Source: Maritimibacter sp. (GTDB lineage: Bacteria; Pseudomonadota; Alphaproteobacteria; Rhodobacterales; Rhodobacteraceae). From it: 44,947 nucleotides of DNA. The translations under genes were made by a program, and so were the position numbers. A model generated the notes under the pieces. It did no database searches and was not told where the DNA came from. It was given only the letters and a program-made list of their open reading frames with translations. This document shows positions 1-8,116 of the stretch, piece after piece (position 1 is the stretch's first letter; every line of letters begins with the position of its first letter). Location of the stretch: positions 1-44,947 of the forward strand of contig DOUP01000090.1 in assembly GCA_003520545.1 (NCBI GenBank). The letters are read 5' to 3'.

Positions 1-946
1 TCACTTCCCACAGGTCCACATCTTCCTTGGCCCAGCCGATCCGTTCGAGCAGCTTCTTGGCCGCAGGCACGGGGGCCGTTGGAAAATCCTTCGGTGCCTG
101 CGCGTGGGATGCATGGCCCAGAACCCGCGCCCGGATCTTCAGCCCCGACGCCTCCGCCGCCCTGCGCGACGCCATGACCAACGCCGCCGCGCCGTCGGAG
201 ATCGACGAGGAATTGGCCGCCGTGACCGTGCCGCCCTCGCGAAACGCGGGCTTCAGCGAAGGAATCTTGTCCGGCCGCGCCTTGGCGGGTTGCTCGTCCG
301 TGGTGATTTGCACCTCACCCTTGCGGCTCTTCACCGTCACCGGCGCAATCTCTCCCTCGAACGCCCCGGATTTCTCGGCCTCCAGGGCCGCGTTCAACGA
401 CCCGATGGCATATTCGTCCTGCGCCTCCCGAGTGAACTGGAACGCCTCTGCGCAATCTTCGGCAAAGGTGCCCATCAACCGGCCCTTGTCATAAGCATCT
501 TCCAACCCGTCGAGGAACATGTGGTCGATGACCTGCCCATGCCCGATCCGCGCCCCTTGGCGCATTTTCGGCAGGAGGTAGGGCGCGTTGGTCATGCTCT
601 CCATGCCGCCCGCGACCATGATCCCGGTCTGGCCCAGTGCCACCTGGTCGAAGGCGACCATCGCGGTCTTCATCCCCGACCCGCACATCTTGTTCATCGT
701 CGTCGCGGGCACCTCTTCGCCCAGCCCAGCCGCAAAGCCCGCTTGCCGCGCAGGCGCCTGACCTTGTCCAGCAGGCAGGACGCAGCCCATCAGGAGCTCT
801 TCGATCTTGCCGGCATCGACGCCCGCGTCGCCCAGCGCGGCCTTGATGGCGACGCCCCCCAGATCGGCCGCGGTGACGCTTGCAAAGTCACCTTGAAACC
901 CGCCCATCGGCGTGCGTGCGGCCCCTGCGATTACGACCTCTTCCAT
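1..946 (-). CDS. Acetyl-CoA acetyltransferase (thiolase), C-terminus cut by window edge
   Basis: Thiolase-family enzyme joining two acetyl-CoA to acetoacetyl-CoA, or cleaving 3-ketoacyl-CoA. The protein opens MEEVVIAGAARTPMGGFQG and contains NKMCGSGMK, in which Cys88 is the acyl-accepting nucleophile of the family. About 315 residues are present; thiolases are usually about 390, so the C-terminal His and second Cys motifs lie beyond base 1. The ATG at 944-946 (read on the minus strand) is the only start that gives the standard thiolase N-terminus. The gene is divergent from the STAS gene at 1043, with a small palindrome between them. Whether it acts in polyhydroxybutyrate synthesis or in degradation cannot be told here. 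It is far from the beta-oxidation block at 17-36 kb, so a shared role is only a guess. Confidence 0.9.
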   Translation of the reverse strand, partial: MEEVVIAGAARTPMGGFQGDFASVTAADLGGVAIKAALGDAGVDAGKIEELLMGCVLPAGQGQAPARQAGFAAGLGEEVPATTMNKMCGSGMKTAMVAFDQVALGQTGIMVAGGMESMTNAPYLLPKMRQGARIGHGQVIDHMFLDGLEDAYDKGRLMGTFAEDCAEAFQFTREAQDEYAIGSLNAALEAEKSGAFEGEIAPVTVKSRKGEVQITTDEQPAKARPDKIPSLKPAFREGGTVTAANSSSISDGAAALVMASRRAAEASGLKIRARVLGHASHAQAPKDFPTAPVPAAKKLLERIGWAKEDVDLWEV

Positions 947-977
947 ATCGTGTCTCCCTGGTCTTTTCCGGCGGCGC

Positions 978-991
978 TTACCGAATGGTAA
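978..991. promoter_or_regulatory. Palindrome in the thiolase/STAS divergent region, possible operator
   Basis: TTACCGAATGGTAA has perfect 5-base arms (TTACC/GGTAA) around a 4-base spacer. It sits 32 bases upstream of the thiolase start in the 96-base divergent region. TetR-type regulators of acyl-CoA genes often bind short palindromes of this sort, but no regulator gene is adjacent. The assignment as an operator is inference from position and symmetry. Confidence 0.3.
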
Positions 992-1042
992 CGAAGCGCG
1001 CCTAGTGTCGGCTTATCAAAACGCCGGTGAAGGAGAAAGGCA

Positions 1043-1387
1043 ATGGAGCTGACCACGCTGGACCAGCAAGACACGCGGATCGTCACCGTGATGGAGACGC
1101 GCATCGACGCTGCGGTCGCGATCCAGTTCAAGGATCGTATGCGCGACCTTGTCACGGGCGCGCCGGGCCGGGTTGTGCTCGATCTCTCCCATGTCAAATT
1201 CATCGACAGCTCCGGCCTGGGCGCCGTCGTCGCCTCGATGAAACAGGCGGGATCACCGGCCAGGTTCGAACTTGCCGGACTGACGCGGAACGTGGCCAAG
1301 GTCTTTGCCCTCACGCGCATGGACCGGGTCTTCACGATCCATCCCAGCGTAGCGGCCATCTGGAGCGATGTGGCGGATGCAGGCTGA
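1043..1387 (+). CDS. STAS-domain anti-sigma factor antagonist
   Basis: A 114-residue single STAS domain of the SpoIIAA/RsbV type. Such proteins bind and sequester an anti-sigma kinase when unphosphorylated and release it when a serine is phosphorylated. The diagnostic DSSGLG loop is at residues 55-60, so Ser56 or Ser57 is the expected phosphorylation site. The start is supported by a strong AAGGAGAAAGG ribosome site just upstream. The 3' end overlaps the next gene, a HATPase kinase, by 20 bases, which strongly suggests the two are translated together as a partner-switching pair. No sigma factor or PP2C phosphatase gene lies nearby, so the controlled target is encoded elsewhere. Confidence 0.85.
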   Translation: MELTTLDQQDTRIVTVMETRIDAAVAIQFKDRMRDLVTGAPGRVVLDLSHVKFIDSSGLGAVVASMKQAGSPARFELAGLTRNVAKVFALTRMDRVFTIHPSVAAIWSDVADAG

Positions 1388-1886
1388 AGCGTTGAACTTC
1401 GTCGGCCATGCCAGCGACCGCGGTATGACGGGCAATCTCTCTGGCAACGCGGGGCTTCGTCTTGTCTTCCCGGCCGGTGAAAAACAGGTGCGCCGCGCCC
1501 TGTCCACGGCGGCGGGCGCCTTTGCGGGGATGGGGCTCTCGGATGACGCCAAGGGATTGGCGGAAATCGTCTTGGCGGAGGTGCTCAACAACGTGGTCGA
1601 ACATGCCTATGCCGCACAGCGCCCCGGACTGATCGAAATCGACGCTTGGCTGGAGGGGGCATATCTCTGGATGAAGATCCAGGATGACGGTGTTCCCATG
1701 CCGGACGGGGTCGTGCCGAAACGACGCGATCAGGATGTGACAGGCGCGGTCGAGACGCTGCCGGAGGGCGGGTTCGGCTGGTCGATCATTCACGAACTGT
1801 CTCACGATTTGACATACGAGCGCGACGGCCTGCGCAATACCGTGACGTTCTCCCTCGATCTCGAAGAGCTTGAGGCCACCCCGTAA
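1368..1886 (+). CDS. Anti-sigma regulatory factor, RsbW/SpoIIAB-like HATPase kinase
   Basis: A 172-residue GHKL-type ATPase resembling anti-sigma serine kinases. The N box is EVLNNVVEHAY (residues 71-81), the G1 box is around QDDGVPMPDG (105-114), and a glycine-rich G2-like segment GGFGWSI is at 134-140. In this family the protein binds a sigma factor and phosphorylates the STAS partner encoded just upstream. The given start overlaps the STAS gene by 20 bases. Alternative in-frame ATGs at codons 4 and 20 would shorten a poorly conserved N-terminus, so the exact start is uncertain. No membrane or sensor domain is present, so the input signal must come through another protein. Confidence 0.8.
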   Translation: MWRMQAEALNFVGHASDRGMTGNLSGNAGLRLVFPAGEKQVRRALSTAAGAFAGMGLSDDAKGLAEIVLAEVLNNVVEHAYAAQRPGLIEIDAWLEGAYLWMKIQDDGVPMPDGVVPKRRDQDVTGAVETLPEGGFGWSIIHELSHDLTYERDGLRNTVTFSLDLEELEATP

Positions 1887-2028
1887 CGGGACTTTGACCC
1901 GGATAACCCCGTTTGCGACCCGGACGCCATTAACCAAGCCGGGACAAAATGCCCCCAAATTGCCCGATTGGTTCCCAAACAGGGACAGAATGCAGAGTGA
2001 AACTCATCCTCGTAGCTGCAAAAGCTTC

Positions 2029-2130
2029 CCTCGGTGTCGCGTGTAACAGCCCCCACCCAGTGCGCGGCACCGAGGTTCTTATCCAAGCTGCTCTGAGCTT
2101 AAGAACCCGCCAAGACGGCGGGTGTTTTCG
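2029..2130 (+). ncRNA. Candidate small RNA: three consecutive hairpins, last a terminator
   Basis: The 263-base gap between the anti-sigma gene and hspQ holds three back-to-back hairpins. The first (2029-2075) pairs CCTCGGTG with CACCGAGG plus an inner CGCG/CGCG. The second (2076-2105) pairs TTCTT with AAGAA and AAGCT with AGCTT. The third (2106-2122) is a terminator stem. The 5' end is not defined and no convincing promoter was found, so it could instead be a structured 3' untranslated region of the upstream operon. Two near-identical 12-mers, GGGACAAAATGC (1941-1952) and GGGACAGAATGC (1982-1993), lie just upstream. No known RNA family was recognised. Confidence 0.4.
2105..2130 (+). terminator. 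Rho-independent terminator
   Basis: CCCGCC (2106-2111) and GGCGGG (2117-2122) form a perfect 6-bp stem with a 5-base loop, followed by TGTTTTCGTG. The T-run lies on the plus-strand side, so it ends transcription coming from the STAS/anti-sigma pair or from the small-RNA candidate rather than from hspQ. Confidence 0.65.
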
Positions 2131-2149
2131 TGTCCGGTATCGGGAAAGC

Positions 2150-2476
2150 TCAGTTCAGCGCAAAGTGCAGCGGATAATGACCATCCTCGAAATCTCCGAA
2201 AAGATCGTCGAGATCGGGGTGGTTTACCGGCTCGCCTGAGTAATCTTCGACAAGGTTCTGTTCCGAGACATAGGCCACGTAGTAGCTCTGATCGTTCTCG
2301 GCCAGGAGGTGATAAAACGGCTGGTCTTTCGACGGACGGCTGTCCTCCGGTATCGCCTCATACCATTCGTCGGTATTGGAAAACATAGCGTCCACATCAA
2401 AGATCACACCCCGGAACGGGTGTTTCTTATGGCGCACGACCTGGCCAAGGTGATATTTGGCGTGTGTTTTCAGCAT
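2150..2476 (-). CDS. hspQ: Heat shock protein HspQ / YccV-like hemimethylated-DNA-binding family
   Basis: A 108-residue protein of the HspQ (YccV) family. In enterobacteria HspQ is a small heat-shock-induced protein that acts as a specificity-enhancing factor for Lon and was first described as binding hemimethylated DNA. The family signature is seen in GQVVRHKKHPFRGVIFDVD near residues 11-29, QPFYHLLAE in the middle, and YVSEQNLVED near residue 70. Length matches the family. The gene stands alone on the minus strand, and its 5' end faces the AEC transporter gene. An overlapping plus-strand reading frame through this gene is not credible because the HspQ match covers its full length. Confidence 0.85.
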   Translation of the reverse strand: MLKTHAKYHLGQVVRHKKHPFRGVIFDVDAMFSNTDEWYEAIPEDSRPSKDQPFYHLLAENDQSYYVAYVSEQNLVEDYSGEPVNHPDLDDLFGDFEDGHYPLHFALN

Positions 2477-2557
2477 AGTTATCTAGCCCCTGCTCCATTA
2501 CTAGTCGCTCACATTGGCCCTGTCCATCAAGTGGGGCGGGAATCAGGGAAACAGATT

Positions 2558-3439
2558 GTGAACCTCGCACTTACAGTTCTCGAAATCGTCGCGCCAGTCT
2601 TCATTCTGGCGGCAATCGGCTTCATCTGGGTCAAACTCGGATTCGAATACCGAATCGAATTCATCACCCGACTCGCGATGACCCTTTCGGTCCCGGCCCT
2701 GATTTTCACGGCCCTGATGAAGACCGAGATTGACCCGGCCGCGCTCACCGCGCTCTCGCTCGCCGCACTGGTTGGCTATGCGGCCCTGACCTTGGTGTTC
2801 TTTCTCATCGTCAAGCTGGCAAAGCTGAACACCCGCACGTTCCTTGCCCCCCTGATCTTCGGCAACACCGGCAACCTGGGCCTTCCGCTCGCGCTTTTTG
2901 CCTTTGGCGATGCCGGTCTTGGCTACGCGGTCGTGGTCTTCGCCGTCATGGCGATCCTGAGCTTCACCTTCGGCATCTACCTCGTCGCGGGCGGTGCCAA
3001 CCTGAAAACCATCGCGAAAGAGCCACTCGTCTTCGCGACACTCCTTGGTGCCGTGTTTCTCGCCATGGGATGGGAGACGCCGACATTCCTGACCAACGCC
3101 CTCGACCTCGTTGGTCAGATCGCGATTCCGGTCATGCTCATCACCCTCGGTGTCGCCATGGCGCGCCTGCATCCGCAAGGTCTCGGGCGCGCCTTGATCC
3201 TCGCCATCGTGAAAGTCGCGGTAAGCGTCGGGATCGGCTGGGTCACGGCACAGGCGTTCGACCTCGATCCGACCGCCATGGCGGTATTGACCGTCCAGCT
3301 TGCCACGCCGGTCGCGGTTACCTCCTACATGCTTGCCGAAAAATACGGTGCCGATAGTGACAGCGTCGCGGGTCTGGTCGTCGTCTCCACGGTTCTGTCA
3401 GTCATCGCGCTTCCGCTCACGTTGGCGCTTTTCGTCTGA
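2558..3439 (+). CDS. AEC-family (auxin efflux carrier-like) transporter
   Basis: A predicted inner-membrane transporter of about 293 residues, built almost wholly of hydrophobic segments (about ten). The AEC family includes plant auxin exporters and bacterial malonate/malate-type carriers; the substrate is not predictable here. The Asn/Gly-rich segment IFGNTGNLGLPLALFAFG in the middle is typical of the first half of the family repeat. I chose the GTG at 2558 because it is preceded by CAGGGAAACAG and gives the usual hydrophobic start. The longer upstream reading frame runs through hspQ in antisense and is rejected. A short CAAACC/GGTTTG hairpin follows the stop at 3459-3474. Confidence 0.8.
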   Translation: MNLALTVLEIVAPVFILAAIGFIWVKLGFEYRIEFITRLAMTLSVPALIFTALMKTEIDPAALTALSLAALVGYAALTLVFFLIVKLAKLNTRTFLAPLIFGNTGNLGLPLALFAFGDAGLGYAVVVFAVMAILSFTFGIYLVAGGANLKTIAKEPLVFATLLGAVFLAMGWETPTFLTNALDLVGQIAIPVMLITLGVAMARLHPQGLGRALILAIVKVAVSVGIGWVTAQAFDLDPTAMAVLTVQLATPVAVTSYMLAEKYGADSDSVAGLVVVSTVLSVIALPLTLALFV

Positions 3440-3508
3440 CCACCGAGACCACCATTCCCAAACCCCCCGGTTTGCGGTATGGTCGAAAAAAAACATAGCG
3501 AGAGGCAG

Positions 3509-4099
3509 ATGAGCAGCTTTCTTCGCGCTACCCTTATGATCTTCGTCCTTGCGGCGATGGTATCCTGTGGCCGGAATTACTCCGCGCCGCGCAACCTTGA
3601 TGATGCCTGTGCAATCGTGAAGGAGCGCCCGAAATACTTCCGCGCCATGAAGGCGACCGAGCGTAAATGGGACGTGCCGGTGCCCGTGCAGATGGCGATC
3701 ATCTACCAGGAGTCGAAGTTTATCGGGAACAACCGCACCCCGATGAAATTTGCGCTCGGCGTCATCCCGATGGGCCGTCAAAGCTCGGCCTACGGATATG
3801 CCCAGGCGCTCGACGGAACCTGGGGCGATTACCAGAAAACCGAAGGCGGCCGCCGGGCCAAGCGGGACAATATCCGCGACGCAACGGATTTCATCGGCTG
3901 GTACATGCACCAAACCGAAGCCGATCTCGGCATCCCGAAAACCGACGCCCGCAACCACTACCTCGCCTATCACGAAGGCCGCGCAGGCTATAAGCGTGGC
4001 AGCTTCAAGTCGAAGTCCTGGCTTATGCGGATTTCAGGTGAAGTCGGCGCGCGCGCCGTCGTTTACGACACGCAACTCCGGGCCTGCGGCAAGATCTAG
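3509..4099 (+). CDS. Lytic transglycosylase (SLT-like) lipoprotein
   Basis: A 196-residue exported lipoprotein. The N-terminus has a hydrophobic segment ending AAMVSCG, a plausible lipobox with the acylated Cys about 20 residues in. The mature part has an SLT-type fold: MAIIYQESKF carries the expected catalytic Glu, YGYAQALDGTW follows the usual GYxQ/GLMQ pattern, and YLAYHEGRAGY resembles the C-terminal AYxxG motif. Such enzymes cleave the MurNAc-GlcNAc bond in peptidoglycan to 1,6-anhydro products. I prefer the ATG at 3509, preceded by GAGAGG, over an in-frame upstream codon at 3479 that would add charged residues before the signal. It stands alone and converges on the UbiH-type gene. Confidence 0.8.
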   Translation: MSSFLRATLMIFVLAAMVSCGRNYSAPRNLDDACAIVKERPKYFRAMKATERKWDVPVPVQMAIIYQESKFIGNNRTPMKFALGVIPMGRQSSAYGYAQALDGTWGDYQKTEGGRRAKRDNIRDATDFIGWYMHQTEADLGIPKTDARNHYLAYHEGRAGYKRGSFKSKSWLMRISGEVGARAVVYDTQLRACGKI

Positions 4100-4161
4100 G
4101 GCGTAGGCCCATAAGCCAGCCGCCACCGGTTTGACAGTTTTTGTGTCTACGCCCTAGATCT
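4092..4161. repeat. 15-bp perfect inverted repeat spanning two convergent stop codons
   Basis: AGATCTAGGGCGTAG at 4092-4106 and its exact complement CTACGCCCTAGATCT at 4147-4161 flank a 40-base spacer. The left arm contains the TAG stop of the transglycosylase gene and the right arm contains the stop of the convergent hydroxylase gene. It may act as a bidirectional terminator, although no long T-run follows either arm outside the loop. Confidence 0.7.
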
Positions 4162-5380
4162 GGCGGCCTTGCAGTAGTTTCGGAACGTCGCCGGTCAATC
4201 CGGCGGCTTCCCGGATGAAACCCCGGCGCAGACCCGGCATCGCGTTCACGACCCCGAGGCCTAGGTCCCGCGCGGCACGAAGAATGAAATTGTCATTCGA
4301 GAACAGAAGGTTAGTCGCCTCCGTCGCGGCCACCATCTGCGCCACGTCGAACCGCCGCCATTGCTGGTAACGCTCCAAAACGTCGATCCGACCGAAATCC
4401 TCGCCCCGGCGTTTCGCGAGCGCCAGCACTTCTGCCAGCGCGCCCACGTCCTTCAGCCCCGCGTTCAACCCTTGCCCCGCGATCGGGTGCATCCCGTGCG
4501 CCGCGTCCCCGACCAGGGCCAGTCGGTCGGACACGAAGGCTTTCGCGACGGTCAGGTTCAACGGATAGGTGAACCGCTTCCCGGCCAGCGAAATCGCTCC
4601 AAGGAAATCCCCGAAGCGCGGGCGCAGATGCTCCAGATACCCGTCGTCATCCAGCCCATTGATGCGTGCAGCTTCGTCGTGGCTCTCTGTCCAGACAATC
4701 GAACATTGGTTCCCTGGTAGCGGCAGGATCGCAAGCGGCCCGGCCGGCATGAAAAACTGGTGCGCGGTGCCATGGTGCGGCAGCGCGTGGTTGATCGCGC
4801 AGACCAGCGCGGTCTGCCCATAATCATGCCCCGTGCGTCCGATCCCGGCTCGCTCCGCAACGCCCGAACGTCGCCCATCGCAGCCCACGATCATCGACGC
4901 GGTCAGGGTTTTCCCGTTCGAAAGCTCGACCGCCACGCTCGCCGGCCCGATCTCCTGCCCAACCACCGTCGTCTCATCCAGAAGCGTGACTTTCGGATGA
5001 TCGCGCATCGCGTCCAGAAGCGCGCGCGACAGGAACCGGTCCTCTACCATGTAGCCCATCGGCCCTTCGTCGATCTCGGCGTGATCGAATTCCAGGACAA
5101 ATGGCCCTGGCCCCTGTCCGGGCTTGCCGTCGGAAATCTTGATCTCCAAGAGCGGCGTCGCGTGTTGGGCCACCGCGGGCCAGACACCGATCGCCTTCAA
5201 AAGCCGCTGCGATGCGAGCGCCAGCGCATAGCCGCGCCCGTCGAAAGCATCTTCGCCGCGTGCGCCTGCGGGCAGCGCGTCGATCACCGTAACCGCGAAT
5301 CCAGCGTCGCCAAGTGCCAATGCCAAAGCGGGGCCGTTGAGCCCGCCGCCAACGATCACGATATCGGTGTCAAAAGCCAT
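4154..5380 (-). CDS. UbiH/UbiF/COQ6-family FAD-dependent hydroxylase
   Basis: A 408-residue flavoprotein monooxygenase of the type that hydroxylates the ring during ubiquinone synthesis. It starts MAFDTDIVIVGGGLNGPA with the dinucleotide-binding GGGLNG at residues 11-16. The FAD ribityl-binding motif is LVGDAAHGMHPIAGQGLN in the C-terminal third, characteristic of the UbiH/COQ6 family. A longer frame extends upstream to 5584 but runs over the divergent amidase start, so I chose the ATG at 5380, which gives the expected N-terminus. Which ring position is hydroxylated (C1, C5 or C6) cannot be decided without a phylogeny. Confidence 0.85.
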   Translation of the reverse strand: MAFDTDIVIVGGGLNGPALALALGDAGFAVTVIDALPAGARGEDAFDGRGYALALASQRLLKAIGVWPAVAQHATPLLEIKISDGKPGQGPGPFVLEFDHAEIDEGPMGYMVEDRFLSRALLDAMRDHPKVTLLDETTVVGQEIGPASVAVELSNGKTLTASMIVGCDGRRSGVAERAGIGRTGHDYGQTALVCAINHALPHHGTAHQFFMPAGPLAILPLPGNQCSIVWTESHDEAARINGLDDDGYLEHLRPRFGDFLGAISLAGKRFTYPLNLTVAKAFVSDRLALVGDAAHGMHPIAGQGLNAGLKDVGALAEVLALAKRRGEDFGRIDVLERYQQWRRFDVAQMVAATEATNLLFSNDNFILRAARDLGLGVVNAMPGLRRGFIREAAGLTGDVPKLLQGRQI

Positions 5381-5459
5381 GCCGCTTTGTGCGACGATCG
5401 CGCGGGATTGTCCATGCACGCCAGCGCGACTAGCCTGCGACAAAACGGAAGGGCGGACG

Positions 5460-6782
5460 ATGGATTGGCGAAAAATGACAGCGGCGGATTTGGGGCGCGG
5501 GATCGGTGCGGGTGACATTGACCCTGTCGACTTGGCCGAGGCTTTTTTGGAGGCCATCGAAGCCCATGACGACGCCGCCCACATCTACGCCCGGACCACC
5601 CGGAACCGCGCACTCGCCGAAGCCATGGCCGCGCGAGATCGCGCCCGGACCAACGCCCGGCGCGGCGCGCTCGACGGCGTGCCAATCTCGTGGAAAGACC
5701 TCTTCGACACTGCGGGCGTCCCAACCGAAGCGGGCTCTCGCCTTCTTGCGAATCGCGTGCCGGACACCGATGCAGACGTTCTGAAAGAAGCGACATTCCA
5801 AGGGCTTGTCTGCCTGGGTAAGACCCATATGTCCGAGCTTGCCTTCTCCGGACTTGGCCTGAACCCGATGACCGAAACGCCACTGAACGTGAACAACCCC
5901 GCCCTTGCACCGGGCGGGTCGTCCTCGGGGGCGGGCACCTCTGTTGCCTTTGGTCTCGCCGCAGGTGCCATCGGATCGGACACCGGCGGGTCGGTGCGCG
6001 TGCCATCCGCATGGAACGACCTCGTCGGCCTGAAAACCACCCATGGCCGCTTGCCTTTGACCGGCACCGTGCCGCTCTGCGCGAAATTCGACACCATCGG
6101 ACCCCTGGCCCGCTCGGTCGAAGACGCGGCCCTTCTTTTGGCCGCAATGGAAGGCCGGGGGCCCGCAGACCTGAACGACACCAGCCTGCGTGGATCGTCG
6201 CTGCTCGTCCTTGATAACGCTTTGGACGGCACCCGGGATATACCGCGCGCCGCCTTCGAGGCCGCACTCACCAAACTCTCCGCGGCCGGGGCCAAAATCA
6301 CCCACGCCACCATCCCCGAGCTGGACGAGGCGCAAAGCCTGTCTGGAGTGCTCTACACCACCGAAGCCTACGGCACATGGCGCAAGGTGATCGAAGCGAA
6401 CCCCGACGCCATGTTCGCACAGATCCGCGAACGGTTCCGGGCAGGCGGTCAGGTTGCGGGGGCAGATTACGTCGCCGCGTGGCAGCGGCTTGACGCCATC
6501 CGCCAAAAGGTGCGTGCCCAGGTCGCCGGCTACGACGCCATCATCCTCCCCACCACGCCGAACATGCCGCCGAACGTTGACCGCTTGCTCACGGATCACG
6601 ACTATTACGTCACCGAAAACCTGCTCACCCTGCACAATACGCGCTATGGCAACCTGCTCGACGGCGCGGTCCTGACGCTCCCCACCGGCACGCCCAGCGC
6701 AGGCATCATGTTCATCGGGCATCCCATGGGCGAGGAACGTCTCTCGCGGCTCGGCACCGCCGCAGAGGCGGCTTTGGCCTAA
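5460..6782 (+). CDS. Amidase signature family protein
   Basis: A 440-residue amidase-signature hydrolase, acting on a C-N bond of an unknown amide. The Ser-cisSer-Lys triad is visible: Lys79 in ISWKDLFD, the cis-Ser in GGSSSGAG (152-159), and the nucleophile Ser178 in GSDTGGSVR. The ATG at 5460 follows AGGGCGG and gives the typical start; an in-frame extension to 5337 would overlap the divergent hydroxylase gene. GatA function is unlikely because no GatB or GatC partner is adjacent. It is followed after 135 bases by an aminotransferase; a shared pathway is possible but not shown. Confidence 0.85.
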   Translation: MDWRKMTAADLGRGIGAGDIDPVDLAEAFLEAIEAHDDAAHIYARTTRNRALAEAMAARDRARTNARRGALDGVPISWKDLFDTAGVPTEAGSRLLANRVPDTDADVLKEATFQGLVCLGKTHMSELAFSGLGLNPMTETPLNVNNPALAPGGSSSGAGTSVAFGLAAGAIGSDTGGSVRVPSAWNDLVGLKTTHGRLPLTGTVPLCAKFDTIGPLARSVEDAALLLAAMEGRGPADLNDTSLRGSSLLVLDNALDGTRDIPRAAFEAALTKLSAAGAKITHATIPELDEAQSLSGVLYTTEAYGTWRKVIEANPDAMFAQIRERFRAGGQVAGADYVAAWQRLDAIRQKVRAQVAGYDAIILPTTPNMPPNVDRLLTDHDYYVTENLLTLHNTRYGNLLDGAVLTLPTGTPSAGIMFIGHPMGEERLSRLGTAAEAALA

Positions 6783-6917
6783 AAGCCACATAACCGGCAC
6801 TGTAACCCCACGGATTCCTGTCTTTTTCTGGACCTGTCGCCTCTCGCGGTCTATCGTGAGAAAAAATACGGGGCGAAATGACCCCGATCCTTGAGGCAGC
6901 AACAGGCACTTGACGCG

Positions 6918-8102
6918 ATGACAGCGTTTCCCGAGCGGTATTCCGGCTTGCCCGAATATGCATTTCCGCGGCTGCGGAGCCTTCTCGACGCACATGCGCC
7001 GGGCGGAGAGGTCGTGCATATGACCATCGGCGAACCGAAACATGCGATGCCGGACTTCATCCGCGACATCATCGCGCAGAGCACCGTCGATTTCGGGAAA
7101 TACCCGCCGAACGACGGCACACCCGAGTTGCGCCAGGCCTTTTGTGATTGGGCCAATCGCCGCTATGGCGTCTCCTTCGACCCCGACACCGAGGTCATGC
7201 CCCTGAACGGCACCCGCGAAGGGCTCTTCAACGCGGCGCTCGCGCTGTGCCCGGAAACCGTCCGCGGCAAACAGCCCGTCGTTCTGATCCCGAACCCGTT
7301 CTACCAGGTCTACGCCGTCGCCGCGGCGACCCTCGGTGCAGAACCGGTCTTCGTCGCTGCCACACCGGACAACGGTTTCTTGCCGGACTACGCGAGCTTG
7401 CCCCCCGAGGTGCTGACACGAACCGCCATTGCCTATGTCTGTTCGCCCACCAACCCGCAGGGGGCCGTGGCGGATCACAACTACTGGGCCTCGCTCATCG
7501 CGCTGGCCGAAAAATACGATTTCCGCATTTTCGCGGACGAATGCTACTCCGAGATCTACCGCGACACGCCGCCACCCGGCGCGATGGAAGTCGCGAAAGA
7601 GTTCAGCGCGCACCCCGAGCGCGTTGTGATTTTCCATTCACTTTCGAAACGCTCGAACCTGCCGGGCCTGCGTTCAGGCTTCGTCGCCTCCGGCCCGGAC
7701 AACATCTCCGCGATCAAACAACTGCGTGCCTACGCCGGCGCGCCGCTGCCGCTTCCCCTGCAACATGCCGCGACCGCAACTTGGGCGGACGAGGCCCACG
7801 TCGAAGCCTCACGCGCGCTCTACCAGGAAAAATTCGCCATCGCGGACGAGGTATTCGCCGACTACCCCGGCTATCTCCCCCCGCAGGCGGGTTTCTTCCT
7901 GTGGCTTCCGGTCGAGGACGGCGAAGCCGCCGCGATGAAGCTTTGGACCGAGACCGGTATCCGGGTTCTTCCGGGTGCCTACCTGGCTCGCGACGTGAAC
8001 GGGGAAAACCCCGGCAAAAAATACATAAGAGTGGCGCTTGTCGCCCCGAAAGAAGAGATGCAACGCGCACTTGAGACGATGCGCGATTGCCTCCGTGATT
8101 GA
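6918..8102 (+). CDS. Class I/II PLP-dependent aminotransferase (DapC-like)
   Basis: A 394-residue fold-type I aminotransferase. The PLP lysine is Lys244 in SLSKRSNLPGLR, and the cofactor-contacting Asp207 and Tyr210 lie in FADECYSEIY. The conserved SPTNPQG is around residue 176. The N-terminus MTAFPERYSGLPEYAFPRLR resembles enzymes often annotated as N-succinyldiaminopimelate aminotransferase in lysine and peptidoglycan synthesis, but substrate choice in this family is hard to read from sequence. The ATG at 6918 is preferred over a TTG at 6891 by similarity of the start. It ends 14 bases before ftsK. Confidence 0.8.
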   Translation: MTAFPERYSGLPEYAFPRLRSLLDAHAPGGEVVHMTIGEPKHAMPDFIRDIIAQSTVDFGKYPPNDGTPELRQAFCDWANRRYGVSFDPDTEVMPLNGTREGLFNAALALCPETVRGKQPVVLIPNPFYQVYAVAAATLGAEPVFVAATPDNGFLPDYASLPPEVLTRTAIAYVCSPTNPQGAVADHNYWASLIALAEKYDFRIFADECYSEIYRDTPPPGAMEVAKEFSAHPERVVIFHSLSKRSNLPGLRSGFVASGPDNISAIKQLRAYAGAPLPLPLQHAATATWADEAHVEASRALYQEKFAIADEVFADYPGYLPPQAGFFLWLPVEDGEAAAMKLWTETGIRVLPGAYLARDVNGENPGKKYIRVALVAPKEEMQRALETMRDCLRD

Positions 8103-8116
8103 GGACGAGGACACAC

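Noticed and set aside
5430..7637. A 735-codon open frame on the minus strand across the amidase and aminotransferase genes
   Set aside because: Both plus-strand genes have full-length family motifs and active sites; the minus frame is rich in Arg, Gly and His typical of an antisense reading of high-GC DNA, with no domain recognised.
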